Assembly: GCA_039025855.1 (NCBI GenBank)
Contig: JBCCNL010000001.1
Location: 124,001-188,000, forward strand
Origin: JBCCOW01 sp039025855
Lineage (GTDB): Bacteria > Planctomycetota > Phycisphaerae > Phycisphaerales > Phycisphaeraceae
Length of the DNA stretch: 64,000 nucleotides
Direction: 5' to 3'
Position numbers and translations under genes: made by a program. How positions within the stretch are numbered: position 1 is the stretch's first letter; every line of letters begins with the position of its first letter. Shown piece after piece: positions 27,782 to 36,095 of this stretch. The notes under the pieces were generated by a model. It made no database searches. It saw only the letters and a program-made list of their open reading frames with translations, and was not told where the DNA came from.

Positions 27782-30018
27782 CAGAGACTCAGCCCCAGCG
27801 GGGACGCGTTCGGATCGCCCGGCACCTGGAACCGCCGCTGCAACACCTGCCGCGCCGAGCGGTACCACTGCTGCAGCAGCGGCTTGTCCGGCAGGCTGAA
27901 ACGCACCACCACCGTCTGCCCGTGCTGCATCGCCCAGGCGACCTGCTCCGCATCCGCCGCCTCACCCAGCTCGGGTTCGATCACGATCTCGAAGTACGGC
28001 TCGGCCGCGGTCGTCCCCTGCGGGTCCGTCGGGTCGGTCGCGATCTGCCCCCCCGCCGCCTCCGACAACGCCGCCGAAGGCAGCCGACGCTGACCCGCGG
28101 GCATCGCCTGCACCACCCGGCCCGAAAAACCACGGTCGGGCTGATCGGTCGGACGCACCTCCACCCGGTGATCCGCCTGCAACAAACGCGGCCCCTCAAA
28201 CTGATCCGCCGCCACCCGCACCGTCAGCCGACCCGTCTCCGCCAACACGCCAACCGGTTCACCCCGCCGCACATAGTGCCCCTGCACATCGTCATCCAGT
28301 GCCGGCGTCCACGTCCCCGCGAATCCCGCCGTCATCACCAGCGACGCCCGCCGCTCCCGCGCCTTCGCCAGAAGGTCCCGTGTCGCCGCCAGCTGCTCCG
28401 CAATCACCTGCCGCTGGATCGGCTCCTCCACCACCGCCCGGCGATACCGCGCTTCCAGCAACGCCTGCCGCGCCTCCAGCTCCAACACCTCCGCGTCCAG
28501 CCGGGGGTTCGCCGCCGACACCAGCACCCCCCCCGCCGACACCTCCGCATCCGACCCCGCGATCGATTCCACAAACCCCTCCGCCTCGGCATGCACCGTC
28601 ACCAGCCGTGCCGGCTCCAACACCCCCAGCGCCCTCGGCCGGTCCGGCACCGGCACCCACCCCAACACCAGCAACGGCCCGCCGATCATCAACACCGTCG
28701 CCAGCACCGCCCGCCCACGCACCCGCGCCGGCTCCGGCGACGCGCTCAGGTAATGCACCAGCTTGATCGACGGGATCACCAGATACCCCACCAACGCCAA
28801 GATCACAAAGATCGCCCCAATGAAGAACAGCTTGTCCGCCACAAACATGATGATCACCACGCCAAGGAACAGCCGGTACGCCAACGACGCCAGCCCGAAC
28901 ACCACAAACCAGAAGCGCTCCTTGAGGTTCCCACCCGCCGCCGGATTGATCAGCTGCCGCACCCCGTAGACATACCGCCGGATTAGGTACGTCATGTACT
29001 GCTGCGCACGCTGATACAGGTTCGGCGTCTCGATGACATCGGACAGGATGTAGTAACCATCAAACTTGATCAGTGGGTTCGCGTTGAACAGGATCGTCGA
29101 CACACCAGCGATGAAGATCAGGTTGTAAGCCAACGCGTGGGCCAGCGTCCCGTCCGCCGTCTGCGACCAGACCACCGCCGCCACCGCCGCCACCGCGAGC
29201 TCGGCATACATCCCCGCCGCCCCCACAAACGCCCGCTGCCATTTGCTCGGAAGCGTCCACGCACTCGTCGCATCGACATACGGCACCGGCGTCAACACCA
29301 TCAGCATGATCCCCACCGTGTGCACCTCGCCCTGCCCGTGACGCCGACGCCCGAACCGCTTGCACGCAAACGCATGCCCCAACTCGTGCAGCAGCTTGAT
29401 CCCCACCAGACACACGTAAAGCCAAATCAAGTTCTGCGGCGCAAGCACATTCCCCGTCTGCGCCCACAGCTCATCAAACCGCCCCAGCAACGACCACCCA
29501 CCCAGCACCAGCAGCCCGGCCCACAGCACCCAGCCCACCGGCCCAAACAACCAGGCCACCGCCGGCAGCCAACGATTCAAAAACCGGTCCGGGTCCCAGA
29601 TCGGCACCCGCGCAAACAACAGGTTCTTGAGATACCCACCCACCTCCTTGCGGATCCGCTTCTGCCGCCGTTCAAACATCCGCCCCGCGTCCGGTGACAG
29701 CTCGTGGTCCAACAAGTTGCTCGTGTGCAGCTGCCCGATCAGCCGCAGCGCCTCGCCCTGTGTTGGCGCCTCGTCCTCGAGCTGTTCCTGTACCGCTTCC
29801 CACGCGTCCTGGATGCTCCGACGCCCGTCGAGCAGCCCGACAAACCGATACCCCGCTGCGCTCAGCCGGAAGTGCTGGTTGTTCGACGGGTCCATCACCA
29901 CGTACCACTGCCTACCGCGATATTGCTGACGACCGCACTGCACCGTCGAGCGCAGCCTCGGCTTCGTCTCCGCAATGCGGTGCCAGGAGTCGTCGTAGGT
30001 CGGCCGTTCAAACGCCAA
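27781..30018 (-). CDS. M50 site-2-type metalloprotease fused to a HlyD-like adaptor
   Basis: A 745-residue membrane protein. Residues 30-105 resemble a PqqD-like winged helix (QWYVVMDPSNNQHFRLSAAG). Several membrane helices follow with the zinc site HELGH (211-215) and a distal NPLIKFDGYYIL motif providing the third ligand, as in M50 site-2 proteases. After further helices (about 380-470) comes a periplasmic HlyD-like lipoyl/barrel-sandwich part with coiled coil (EARQALLEARYRRAVVEEPI). The protein thus joins intramembrane protease and adaptor modules. It overlaps the SecA-like gene by one base and follows the GAF-HlyD gene by 26 bases. Cargo or cleavage substrate is unknown. Confidence 0.85.
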   Translation of the reverse strand: MAFERPTYDDSWHRIAETKPRLRSTVQCGRQQYRGRQWYVVMDPSNNQHFRLSAAGYRFVGLLDGRRSIQDAWEAVQEQLEDEAPTQGEALRLIGQLHTSNLLDHELSPDAGRMFERRQKRIRKEVGGYLKNLLFARVPIWDPDRFLNRWLPAVAWLFGPVGWVLWAGLLVLGGWSLLGRFDELWAQTGNVLAPQNLIWLYVCLVGIKLLHELGHAFACKRFGRRRHGQGEVHTVGIMLMVLTPVPYVDATSAWTLPSKWQRAFVGAAGMYAELAVAAVAAVVWSQTADGTLAHALAYNLIFIAGVSTILFNANPLIKFDGYYILSDVIETPNLYQRAQQYMTYLIRRYVYGVRQLINPAAGGNLKERFWFVVFGLASLAYRLFLGVVIIMFVADKLFFIGAIFVILALVGYLVIPSIKLVHYLSASPEPARVRGRAVLATVLMIGGPLLVLGWVPVPDRPRALGVLEPARLVTVHAEAEGFVESIAGSDAEVSAGGVLVSAANPRLDAEVLELEARQALLEARYRRAVVEEPIQRQVIAEQLAATRDLLAKARERRASLVMTAGFAGTWTPALDDDVQGHYVRRGEPVGVLAETGRLTVRVAADQFEGPRLLQADHRVEVRPTDQPDRGFSGRVVQAMPAGQRRLPSAALSEAAGGQIATDPTDPQGTTAAEPYFEIVIEPELGEAADAEQVAWAMQHGQTVVVRFSLPDKPLLQQWYRSARQVLQRRFQVPGDPNASPLGLSL

Positions 30019-30044
30019 TGCAGAACCTCAATCGTCAATCGGCG

Positions 30045-32060
30045 TCAGAGCCAGAGCTGCATCCGCACCCAGTTCACCGCGTCCCGCGTCCACAACCAGA
30101 GGTGGCTCGACTCGCCCGCATCCAGCCGGGCCGCGCCCGTCATCCCCGGCCGAAGCCAGACCGGCTGACGGTCCAGCTCCACCTCCGCCGCGAACACGTT
30201 CCGCCCCTCGTGCACCTTCGCCTGAGGCTCGATCGACCGCACCGTGAAGCCCACCCGCTGATCCGGGTAACTCGTCGTCGCCAGCTCGCCCCGCATCCCC
30301 AGCGTCACCTCTCCCGCCCGGTCCTCCGGGATATAAAGCTCCGCCCGCAGCGCCTCCACGGGCGCGACCTCAAAGAGCGTGTCGCCCTCCGTCACCGCCT
30401 TCCCGATCTCACGCTTCAGGTCGCCCGCCATCACCATCCCGCCCAGCGACGACCGCAGTGCCGCCATCTCGATCTGCCGTTCAATCAAGCGGCGCTTCGC
30501 CGCCGTCGCCTCCGCCTCCGCCATCGACACCTGAACGCCCGACATGTCCGACTCCCGCCGCGCCGCCTCCGCCTGCTTCCGCTGCGCCGTCTCCTGCGCC
30601 CAGAGCTCCGCCGCCTGCAACCGGAGCTCCGCCGTATCCAGCTCCGCCAACACCGTCGCCCCCGCCTGCACCGCATCGCCCGGCCCAACATGCACCGACT
30701 TCAGATACCCCGCGAACGGCGCCGTCACCAGCTGCCGCTGCGTCGCCTCAATCACAAAGCTCGACTCCACATGGTCCGTCCCCTTGCCCAGCGTCAACCA
30801 CAGCACCAACGCCAAGAGCCCGACCGCTGCGACCTTCGCCCAGGTGTACTGCGTGCCCAGCGCTTTGCCGAGCACCCGTGTGCTCCCGTCCTTGAGCCGA
30901 CCCCCCACCCAACGGTCACGCTGCCGCAGCGGCACCAGCAACGGCGTCGCCAACTCACCAATCAACCGCAACCGCGTCAACCGCTGCGCCGTCTCCGCGG
31001 CGTCCTTCGGCAGCTCGTTCCACTCCAGCGTCAGCACCGCCACCACCCCGCCCTCCCGTCCCTGCTCCGACTCGCCGCTCACCTCGCCCTTCGCCCCGCC
31101 CACGTGACGCAGCGGAAGCGACACCGCACACGCCGAGCCGTGCTGCTTCGTCAACGCCTGATGGTCTCGGCTCACCACCGGCACCTCGGGCGGCGCGGGC
31201 CACACCACCTCGATGTCCTGATCCAGACACTCGTGCATCGCCGACTCCAGGTCCTGCACCAGCTTCATCCGCCGGTTCAGCCGCTCGGTCCGGCTCATCG
31301 CGATCAGCTTGAGCGCCTCCCGCTGCGGCTCCACCCAACCCAGGCTCACCCGCTCCGCCCCGTGCCGCGACGCCAGCTCGTTGCACAACCCCATGGCCGC
31401 CTCACGGAACCGCCGACAACGCCCCAGCGCCGCCAAGACATCCACCGATTCCGTCAGCCGATCGATCCCGCCCTGCTTCTGGTGCAGCTGCGCCCGCGCG
31501 TCATACGCCCCGAGCAACCCAAGCGTCAGCTCCACCTGCTGCGCCGCCCGATCCACCTCGCCCCGCGACACGCCCTGAAGCCCCAGCGCCACCATGAACC
31601 GTCCTTCCCCGCCATCCAACCCGACCGACTGCGGCAGGCCCAACAACACCAAGAACTGCTCACTCGCCGACTCCGGCGGCGCAGTCGTTGCGGTCGCATT
31701 CTCAGCCGGGACGGACTGACGGATCCCCATCACCACCGGCGTCGACCGCGCAAACACCCGCTCCGCCTGCTCCGCCGCGAACCGCACCCAGGGCGGTGGC
31801 AACCGATCCGGGTGCGGGTTGTAGTCCGCCACCACCGCCGGCCCGGACTGCGGCATAAACCGGATCACCACCCCGTGGTCCGCGCCCGTCAGCCGGCCCT
31901 GAAGCGTCACCAACCGCTGCAGGAACTCCGGAGCCGGGCCATCGAACCGCGCCAGCATCTCCACGACCGTCGGCCGCTTCGCGTCGGCCGCCGGCTGCTG
32001 CCCCAAGCCCCCACCCGACAGCCCCGCACCACCCGAAGAAGATCGACCTGATTCATCCAT
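30045..32060 (-). CDS. GAF-domain protein fused to a HlyD-like periplasmic adaptor
   Basis: A 671-residue protein. Residues 1-400 are cytoplasmic and contain one or two GAF-like regions (about 45-180 and 195-375). A single membrane helix (about 407-428, VAAVGLLALVLWLTLG) leads to a HlyD/membrane-fusion domain: lipoyl halves (APFAGYLKSVHVGPGDAVQAG), an Ala/Glu-rich helical hairpin, and a beta-barrel (AELYIPEDRAGEVTLGMRG). GAF domains usually bind small ligands, so the adaptor could be gated from inside the cell. It lies 12 bases after the small HlyD gene and 26 bases before the M50 gene. Confidence 0.83.
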   Translation of the reverse strand: MDESGRSSSGGAGLSGGGLGQQPAADAKRPTVVEMLARFDGPAPEFLQRLVTLQGRLTGADHGVVIRFMPQSGPAVVADYNPHPDRLPPPWVRFAAEQAERVFARSTPVVMGIRQSVPAENATATTAPPESASEQFLVLLGLPQSVGLDGGEGRFMVALGLQGVSRGEVDRAAQQVELTLGLLGAYDARAQLHQKQGGIDRLTESVDVLAALGRCRRFREAAMGLCNELASRHGAERVSLGWVEPQREALKLIAMSRTERLNRRMKLVQDLESAMHECLDQDIEVVWPAPPEVPVVSRDHQALTKQHGSACAVSLPLRHVGGAKGEVSGESEQGREGGVVAVLTLEWNELPKDAAETAQRLTRLRLIGELATPLLVPLRQRDRWVGGRLKDGSTRVLGKALGTQYTWAKVAAVGLLALVLWLTLGKGTDHVESSFVIEATQRQLVTAPFAGYLKSVHVGPGDAVQAGATVLAELDTAELRLQAAELWAQETAQRKQAEAARRESDMSGVQVSMAEAEATAAKRRLIERQIEMAALRSSLGGMVMAGDLKREIGKAVTEGDTLFEVAPVEALRAELYIPEDRAGEVTLGMRGELATTSYPDQRVGFTVRSIEPQAKVHEGRNVFAAEVELDRQPVWLRPGMTGAARLDAGESSHLWLWTRDAVNWVRMQLWL

Positions 32061-32072
32061 CGCCGATCCTTT

Positions 32073-32939
32073 TCAATTCGCCACCGCCGTCGGCTCCGCG
32101 TCCGCTTCCTGAACCAAAGCCTCCGCCTCCCGCGGCAGCCACACCAGGAACCCAGCCGGCAGCGACAGGTCGCTGTTGTCAATCGCAAACACACACCGGA
32201 ACGTCTGACTCGCCGGGTCGATCATCGGGTCCACCCACTTCAGCTCCGCCCGCAAGCCCCGCCCCACCGGTGCCCCCGCCTGCAGCTCGTACCGCTGACC
32301 CACCTCCATCTGCCCGTACCGCGCGACCGGCAAAAACAGCTCGGCCTTGAGTTCCGTCAACGACGCAAACACCGCCACCGGATCGCCCTGGTCCACCGTC
32401 GCACCCGGCTGCGCCTCCAGCTTCATCACCCGCCCATCGAACGGCGCCTTCAGTGCAAACCGTTCCAGACGCGCCTGCTCCAGATCAAACTGCAGCGCCG
32501 CCGCATCACGATCCTGCTTCGCGATCGCCAGGTCGATCTTCGAGAGCTCCAGCTGCACCCGAGCCTGACGGACCTCCCAGTCCGTCCCCGCGTCCTGCTT
32601 CACCATGTCCTTCGCCTGCTCCAGCCGGAGCTGCAACTCGTTGACCGCCTCGACCGCACGACGCACCGACAGGTCGCTCTCCGACCGCATCTGCGCCAAC
32701 GCCACCGCCTCCGCCTGACCCCGATCCGCCAGCCTTGCGATCAACTCACCCGCCGACCGGGCCTCGCCCTCCGCCGCCAACTCACCCGGGATCACCTGGC
32801 CCACCGCCTCGGCCCGCAGCACCACGTACCGCGTCGGCTTCACGATGCCTTGATCCAGCATCGCGTCCTGCGCCGCCACAACACCCGCAGCACCAACGCT
32901 CACAAACGCAAAAATTGACCGTTTCAGGAGTTCTTTCAC
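32073..32939 (-). CDS. HlyD-family periplasmic adaptor
   Basis: A 288-residue secreted protein. A signal peptide (residues 1-22, SIFAFVSVGAAGVVAAQDA) is followed by a lipoyl half (RYVVLRAEAVGQVIPGE), a coiled-coil hairpin (about 70-160; ELQLRLEQAKDMVKQ), the second lipoyl half (LKAPFDGRVMKLEAQPGATV) and a beta-barrel. It is smaller than typical efflux adaptors. It is the first gene of a minus-strand operon with the GAF-HlyD, M50-HlyD and SecA-like genes. No ABC, RND or TolC gene is adjacent, so the energy source is probably the SecA-like protein or an unlinked transporter. Confidence 0.85.
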   Translation of the reverse strand: MKELLKRSIFAFVSVGAAGVVAAQDAMLDQGIVKPTRYVVLRAEAVGQVIPGELAAEGEARSAGELIARLADRGQAEAVALAQMRSESDLSVRRAVEAVNELQLRLEQAKDMVKQDAGTDWEVRQARVQLELSKIDLAIAKQDRDAAALQFDLEQARLERFALKAPFDGRVMKLEAQPGATVDQGDPVAVFASLTELKAELFLPVARYGQMEVGQRYELQAGAPVGRGLRAELKWVDPMIDPASQTFRCVFAIDNSDLSLPAGFLVWLPREAEALVQEADAEPTAVAN

Positions 32940-33363
32940 CCACTGAGACTACCGCCCGCCATCGACGTACACAAGAGATACTTCGCGCCGATTCAGGCCC
33001 GACCACGACGCCTTGTCAAGAGCACACTAAGTAATTCCGTAGAAACCGTTAACGAGTCTTCGAAAACCCGCCGCAGGGGCGATAAACCACGCCCGGATCA
33101 AGGCCAGTCCCGCCCCGCTCCGACGCCCCATCAAATGGGCCGCTCGTGGTTGTTTCCGTCCCAACGGCCGATTATTGTTAACGGTTGACAATCATCGCGA
33201 CGATCCAGTCCCCCAAGCACGCGGCCCCTCGTTGTTTTCACCTCGTCGTGACACGGACCGCCAGGACGCACCGCTCACCCAGCGCGCCGCTCAGCCCGGC
33301 GACCAACCCCGCCATCTCCCCGCCGACTCCCCCCGCTCCTCCCGTCTCCAGAAAGCCCACGCC
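32940..33363. other. 424-base divergent intergenic region
   Basis: This region separates the export cluster from the first algal-polysaccharide operon. It contains the inverted repeat at 33174-33192, described separately, and a GTTAAC-centred sequence near 33050. A TTGACA at 33185-33190 could serve as a -35 box but lies inside the inverted repeat and no good -10 follows. No gene was seen. Confidence 0.5.
33174..33192. promoter_or_regulatory. putative operator, inverted repeat ATTG-N11-CAAT
   Basis: ATTGTTAACGGTTGACAAT is a nearly perfect 9-1-9 inverted repeat (one mismatched pair besides the centre), 172 bases upstream of the sulfatase ATG. Related sequences occur before other genes of the locus (40456, 50623 and 54551). 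The form suits a dimeric LacI- or GntR-type repressor. The regulator is not identified. Confidence 0.5.
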
Positions 33364-35040
33364 ATGAAGACCCCCACGCCGCTGCTTCTGATCCTGCTCC
33401 TGGCAATGACCAGCCTCGCCTGCACCGGCCCCAGCCCCACCGCCAAGGCCGACGGCCACAACCCGCCCGCACCCCCCAACATCATCTTCATCATCACCGA
33501 TGACCAGGAGCGCCGAGAGCTCGGCTTCCTCGAAAACCAATCCCACACCCCCCACCTCGACGCCCTCGCCGCAGGCGGCACCTACTTCAGCAACTGCTAC
33601 GTCAACTCCAGCGTCTGCACCCCCAGCCGCTACGGCGTCATGACCGGCCAATACGCCAGCCGAAGCGAAACCGACTTCTTCAAGCGGCACACCAGCGCAG
33701 AGGGCGTCACCCAGGTCGTCTGGAACCCCGGCCTCATGCCCGACCAGCCCACCCTCCCCTCGGTCCTCAAAGAAGCCGGCTACGCCACCGGCTTCGTCGG
33801 CAAGTGGCACATCGGCAGCCTCAAACGCGCCCCGGGCCCCAAGCTCGAGCAAGGCGCCGACCCCGCCGACCAGGCCACCATCGCCCGCCTCAAAGCCAAC
33901 CAAGCCTCCTTCGCCGAAGACCTCCGCACCAAAGGCTTCGACTTCGCCGACGCCATCTACTCCGGCAACCCCGACGACGACCAGGAACTCAAACGCGTCG
34001 GCCTCAACGTCCACCACCAGGAGTGGGTCACCCGCGGCGGCCTCAATTTCATCGATCAGTCCGTCGCCCAGGACAAGCCCTTTTTCCTCTACTTCTCGAC
34101 CACGCTCACCCACGTCCCCAAGCCGCTCGAATCCCTCAAGCTCGACCCCCGCGTCTCACCCATCGGCATGCTCGACGCACCCATCGAAGGCGTCCAACCC
34201 TCCCGCGCCGACGTCATCGCCCGCGGCCAACAACTCGGCATCCCCGAAGAACTCTGGGGCTCGATGTGGCTTGACGACGGTATCGGCGCCCTCACCGCCA
34301 AGCTCCGCGAACATGGCATCGAAGACAACACCCTCATCGTCTACTTCGTCGATCACGGCATGGAGTTCCGCAGCAAAGGCACCTCCTATCAAGGCGGCCT
34401 CATCTCCCCAACCCTCTTCTTCTGGCCCGGCCAAGTCCCCGCGGGCAAGACCCAGGACGCCCTGATCCAGAACATCGACTTCGCCCCCACCTTCCTCGAA
34501 CTCGCCGGTGCCACCCCGCCCGCAAGCATGGTGATCGACGGTAAGTCGCTCGTCGAACTCATCCGCGGCAGCGACGCCCCCGTCCGCAAGTCCGTCTTCA
34601 GCGAGCTCGGCCTCACCCGCACCGTCGTCACCGCCGACGGCTGGAAGTACCTCGCCTTCCACGTCCCGCCCAGCCTCCAACGCACGACCGAAGAGCGTCT
34701 GGCCGACCACAAAAAGCGCCTCAGTGAGATCCACACCAAACACCCGTGGACCCGCAACAACCCGCACTACGCGCTCGACCCCGAAGCCAAGTACTTCCAG
34801 CTCGGCATGGCCGCCGGCGGCAACGTCTTCGAGCGCAACCAGCTCGCCGGCAATGTGCCTTTCCGAGCCCACTACTTCGACGCGCATCAGCTCTTCAACC
34901 TCAACGCCGACCCGGACGAGACGACCAACCTCGCGGACGACCCGAAATACGCCGACAAGCTCGCCGAGATGCAGGCCGAGCTCACGGTCTACCTCGACAG
35001 CCTCCCCGGCACGTACGGCGACCTCAAGCCCAGCGAGTAA
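33364..35040 (+). CDS. secreted S1 sulfatase (lipoprotein)
   Basis: A 558-residue lipoprotein. The signal peptide ends in a lipobox SLAC (Cys 20), which fixes the ATG at 33364. The alkaline-phosphatase-like fold starts with NIIFIITDDQ (metal-binding D46/D47). The formylglycine motif is CTPSR with Cys 85, to be converted by a formylglycine-generating enzyme not seen here. FVGKWHIG and the later FVDHGMEF segment supply further active-site residues. In porphyran loci sulfatases remove 6-sulfate from L-galactose or sulfate from D-galactose units. It leads a plus-strand operon with GH16, GH29 and cupin genes and has a candidate operator upstream. Confidence 0.92.
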   Translation: MKTPTPLLLILLLAMTSLACTGPSPTAKADGHNPPAPPNIIFIITDDQERRELGFLENQSHTPHLDALAAGGTYFSNCYVNSSVCTPSRYGVMTGQYASRSETDFFKRHTSAEGVTQVVWNPGLMPDQPTLPSVLKEAGYATGFVGKWHIGSLKRAPGPKLEQGADPADQATIARLKANQASFAEDLRTKGFDFADAIYSGNPDDDQELKRVGLNVHHQEWVTRGGLNFIDQSVAQDKPFFLYFSTTLTHVPKPLESLKLDPRVSPIGMLDAPIEGVQPSRADVIARGQQLGIPEELWGSMWLDDGIGALTAKLREHGIEDNTLIVYFVDHGMEFRSKGTSYQGGLISPTLFFWPGQVPAGKTQDALIQNIDFAPTFLELAGATPPASMVIDGKSLVELIRGSDAPVRKSVFSELGLTRTVVTADGWKYLAFHVPPSLQRTTEERLADHKKRLSEIHTKHPWTRNNPHYALDPEAKYFQLGMAAGGNVFERNQLAGNVPFRAHYFDAHQLFNLNADPDETTNLADDPKYADKLAEMQAELTVYLDSLPGTYGDLKPSE

Positions 35041-35055
35041 TCACCGAGACCTCTC

Positions 35056-35973
35056 ATGCCCATCGCCTCACGCCCTGTCACCCAAGCGGTCTGCATTTTC
35101 ATTATGGCTCTAACCTCTTCCTTCACGTCCGGCTGCGCCGGCGACGGCTCGCCCACCACGGGCCCGTTCCTCTTGCCCGGAACCGACACCGACGCCGAGG
35201 CCCTGCGCTGGTCCCCGGTTGACAACATGTCCGACGAGTTCGACGGCAACACCGTCGACGCCACCAAGTGGCAGACCGAGCCCTTCGAGAACGGCTGGGT
35301 CTGGATCGGCCGACCTCCCGGGCTGTTCAAATCCGAAAACATCAGCGTCGCCGACGGCTCACTCAACGTCACCGTCAGCGGCCTGCCGGAAACGTTCGAG
35401 AAGAACGGCCGGACCTACGACTACCAGGGCGGCATCGTCCGCTCCCTCCACGCCGGACAGCCCGGCTGGTACTACGAGACCCGCATGAAGGCCAACGCGA
35501 CCGTCATGTCCTCCACCTTCTGGCTCATGACCTCGAACCGATCGGCCAGCAAGAAGAAGCTCGAGCTCGACATCCAGGAGTGCGTCGGGCTCACCACCGA
35601 CCTCACCTTCGACTGGGCCCGCACCTGGGACCAGATCTACCACTCCAACATGATCCACCGCGTCAACCAGTACAACCCAGAGCCGGTGCAGCACCAGAAA
35701 TCCGTCCCCACGGAGACCAAGAACCACGAGCGCTACTACGTCTACGCCGCCTGGTGGAAGTCACCCGAAGAAGTCCGGTTCTACCTCGACGGGGCCTACG
35801 TCTACTCCATCACCCCACCGATCACCTGGGACGTCCCCGCCTTCCTCCAGATGGCCATCGAGACCTACGACTGGAACCCCGTCCCCGAGGACGGCGGGCT
35901 GATCACCACCGGCACGCTCGACCAACGCACCACCCGCTACGACTGGGTTCGCGTCTGGAAACCCGAACAGTAG
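35056..35973 (+). CDS. GH16 endo-galactanase (agarase/porphyranase type), lipoprotein
   Basis: A 305-residue protein with a lipoprotein signal peptide (lipobox TSGC, Cys 27). The jelly-roll GH16 domain spans about 50-305. The catalytic motif E-x-D-x-x-E is seen as ELDIQE: E170 nucleophile, D172 and E175 acid/base. The insertion-type motif and the closing TTRYDWVRVWKPE are as in beta-agarases and porphyranases. It should cut beta-1,4 bonds in agar or porphyran at the outer surface or in the periplasm. It is 15 bases after the sulfatase gene. Agarase versus porphyranase specificity cannot be decided by eye. Confidence 0.88.
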   Translation: MPIASRPVTQAVCIFIMALTSSFTSGCAGDGSPTTGPFLLPGTDTDAEALRWSPVDNMSDEFDGNTVDATKWQTEPFENGWVWIGRPPGLFKSENISVADGSLNVTVSGLPETFEKNGRTYDYQGGIVRSLHAGQPGWYYETRMKANATVMSSTFWLMTSNRSASKKKLELDIQECVGLTTDLTFDWARTWDQIYHSNMIHRVNQYNPEPVQHQKSVPTETKNHERYYVYAAWWKSPEEVRFYLDGAYVYSITPPITWDVPAFLQMAIETYDWNPVPEDGGLITTGTLDQRTTRYDWVRVWKPEQ

Positions 35974-36095
35974 ACACAGCCCGATCACCCGCCCGACGCC
36001 GGCGGTCAACAGCGAGCCGGGGCGTGTCGCCCCGGTCCAACCAACCCGCCGCTCCCGCCCCCCACCACCCCCCACCGCCCCCACCGAGCCACCCG

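Noticed and set aside
26150..28093. Plus-strand open frame of about 647 codons opposite the SecA-like gene
   Set aside because: No motif and Arg/Gln-rich composition; the minus-strand frame has intact SecA Walker A and DEAD motifs.
29694..32051. Plus-strand open frame of about 785 codons opposite the GAF-HlyD gene and the start of the M50 gene
   Set aside because: Extremely Arg/Pro/His-rich and without motifs, spanning two genes with clear domains on the other strand.
33185..33190. TTGACA as a -35 promoter box for the sulfatase operon
   Set aside because: No acceptable -10 sequence occurs 16-19 bases downstream, and it lies within the inverted repeat.
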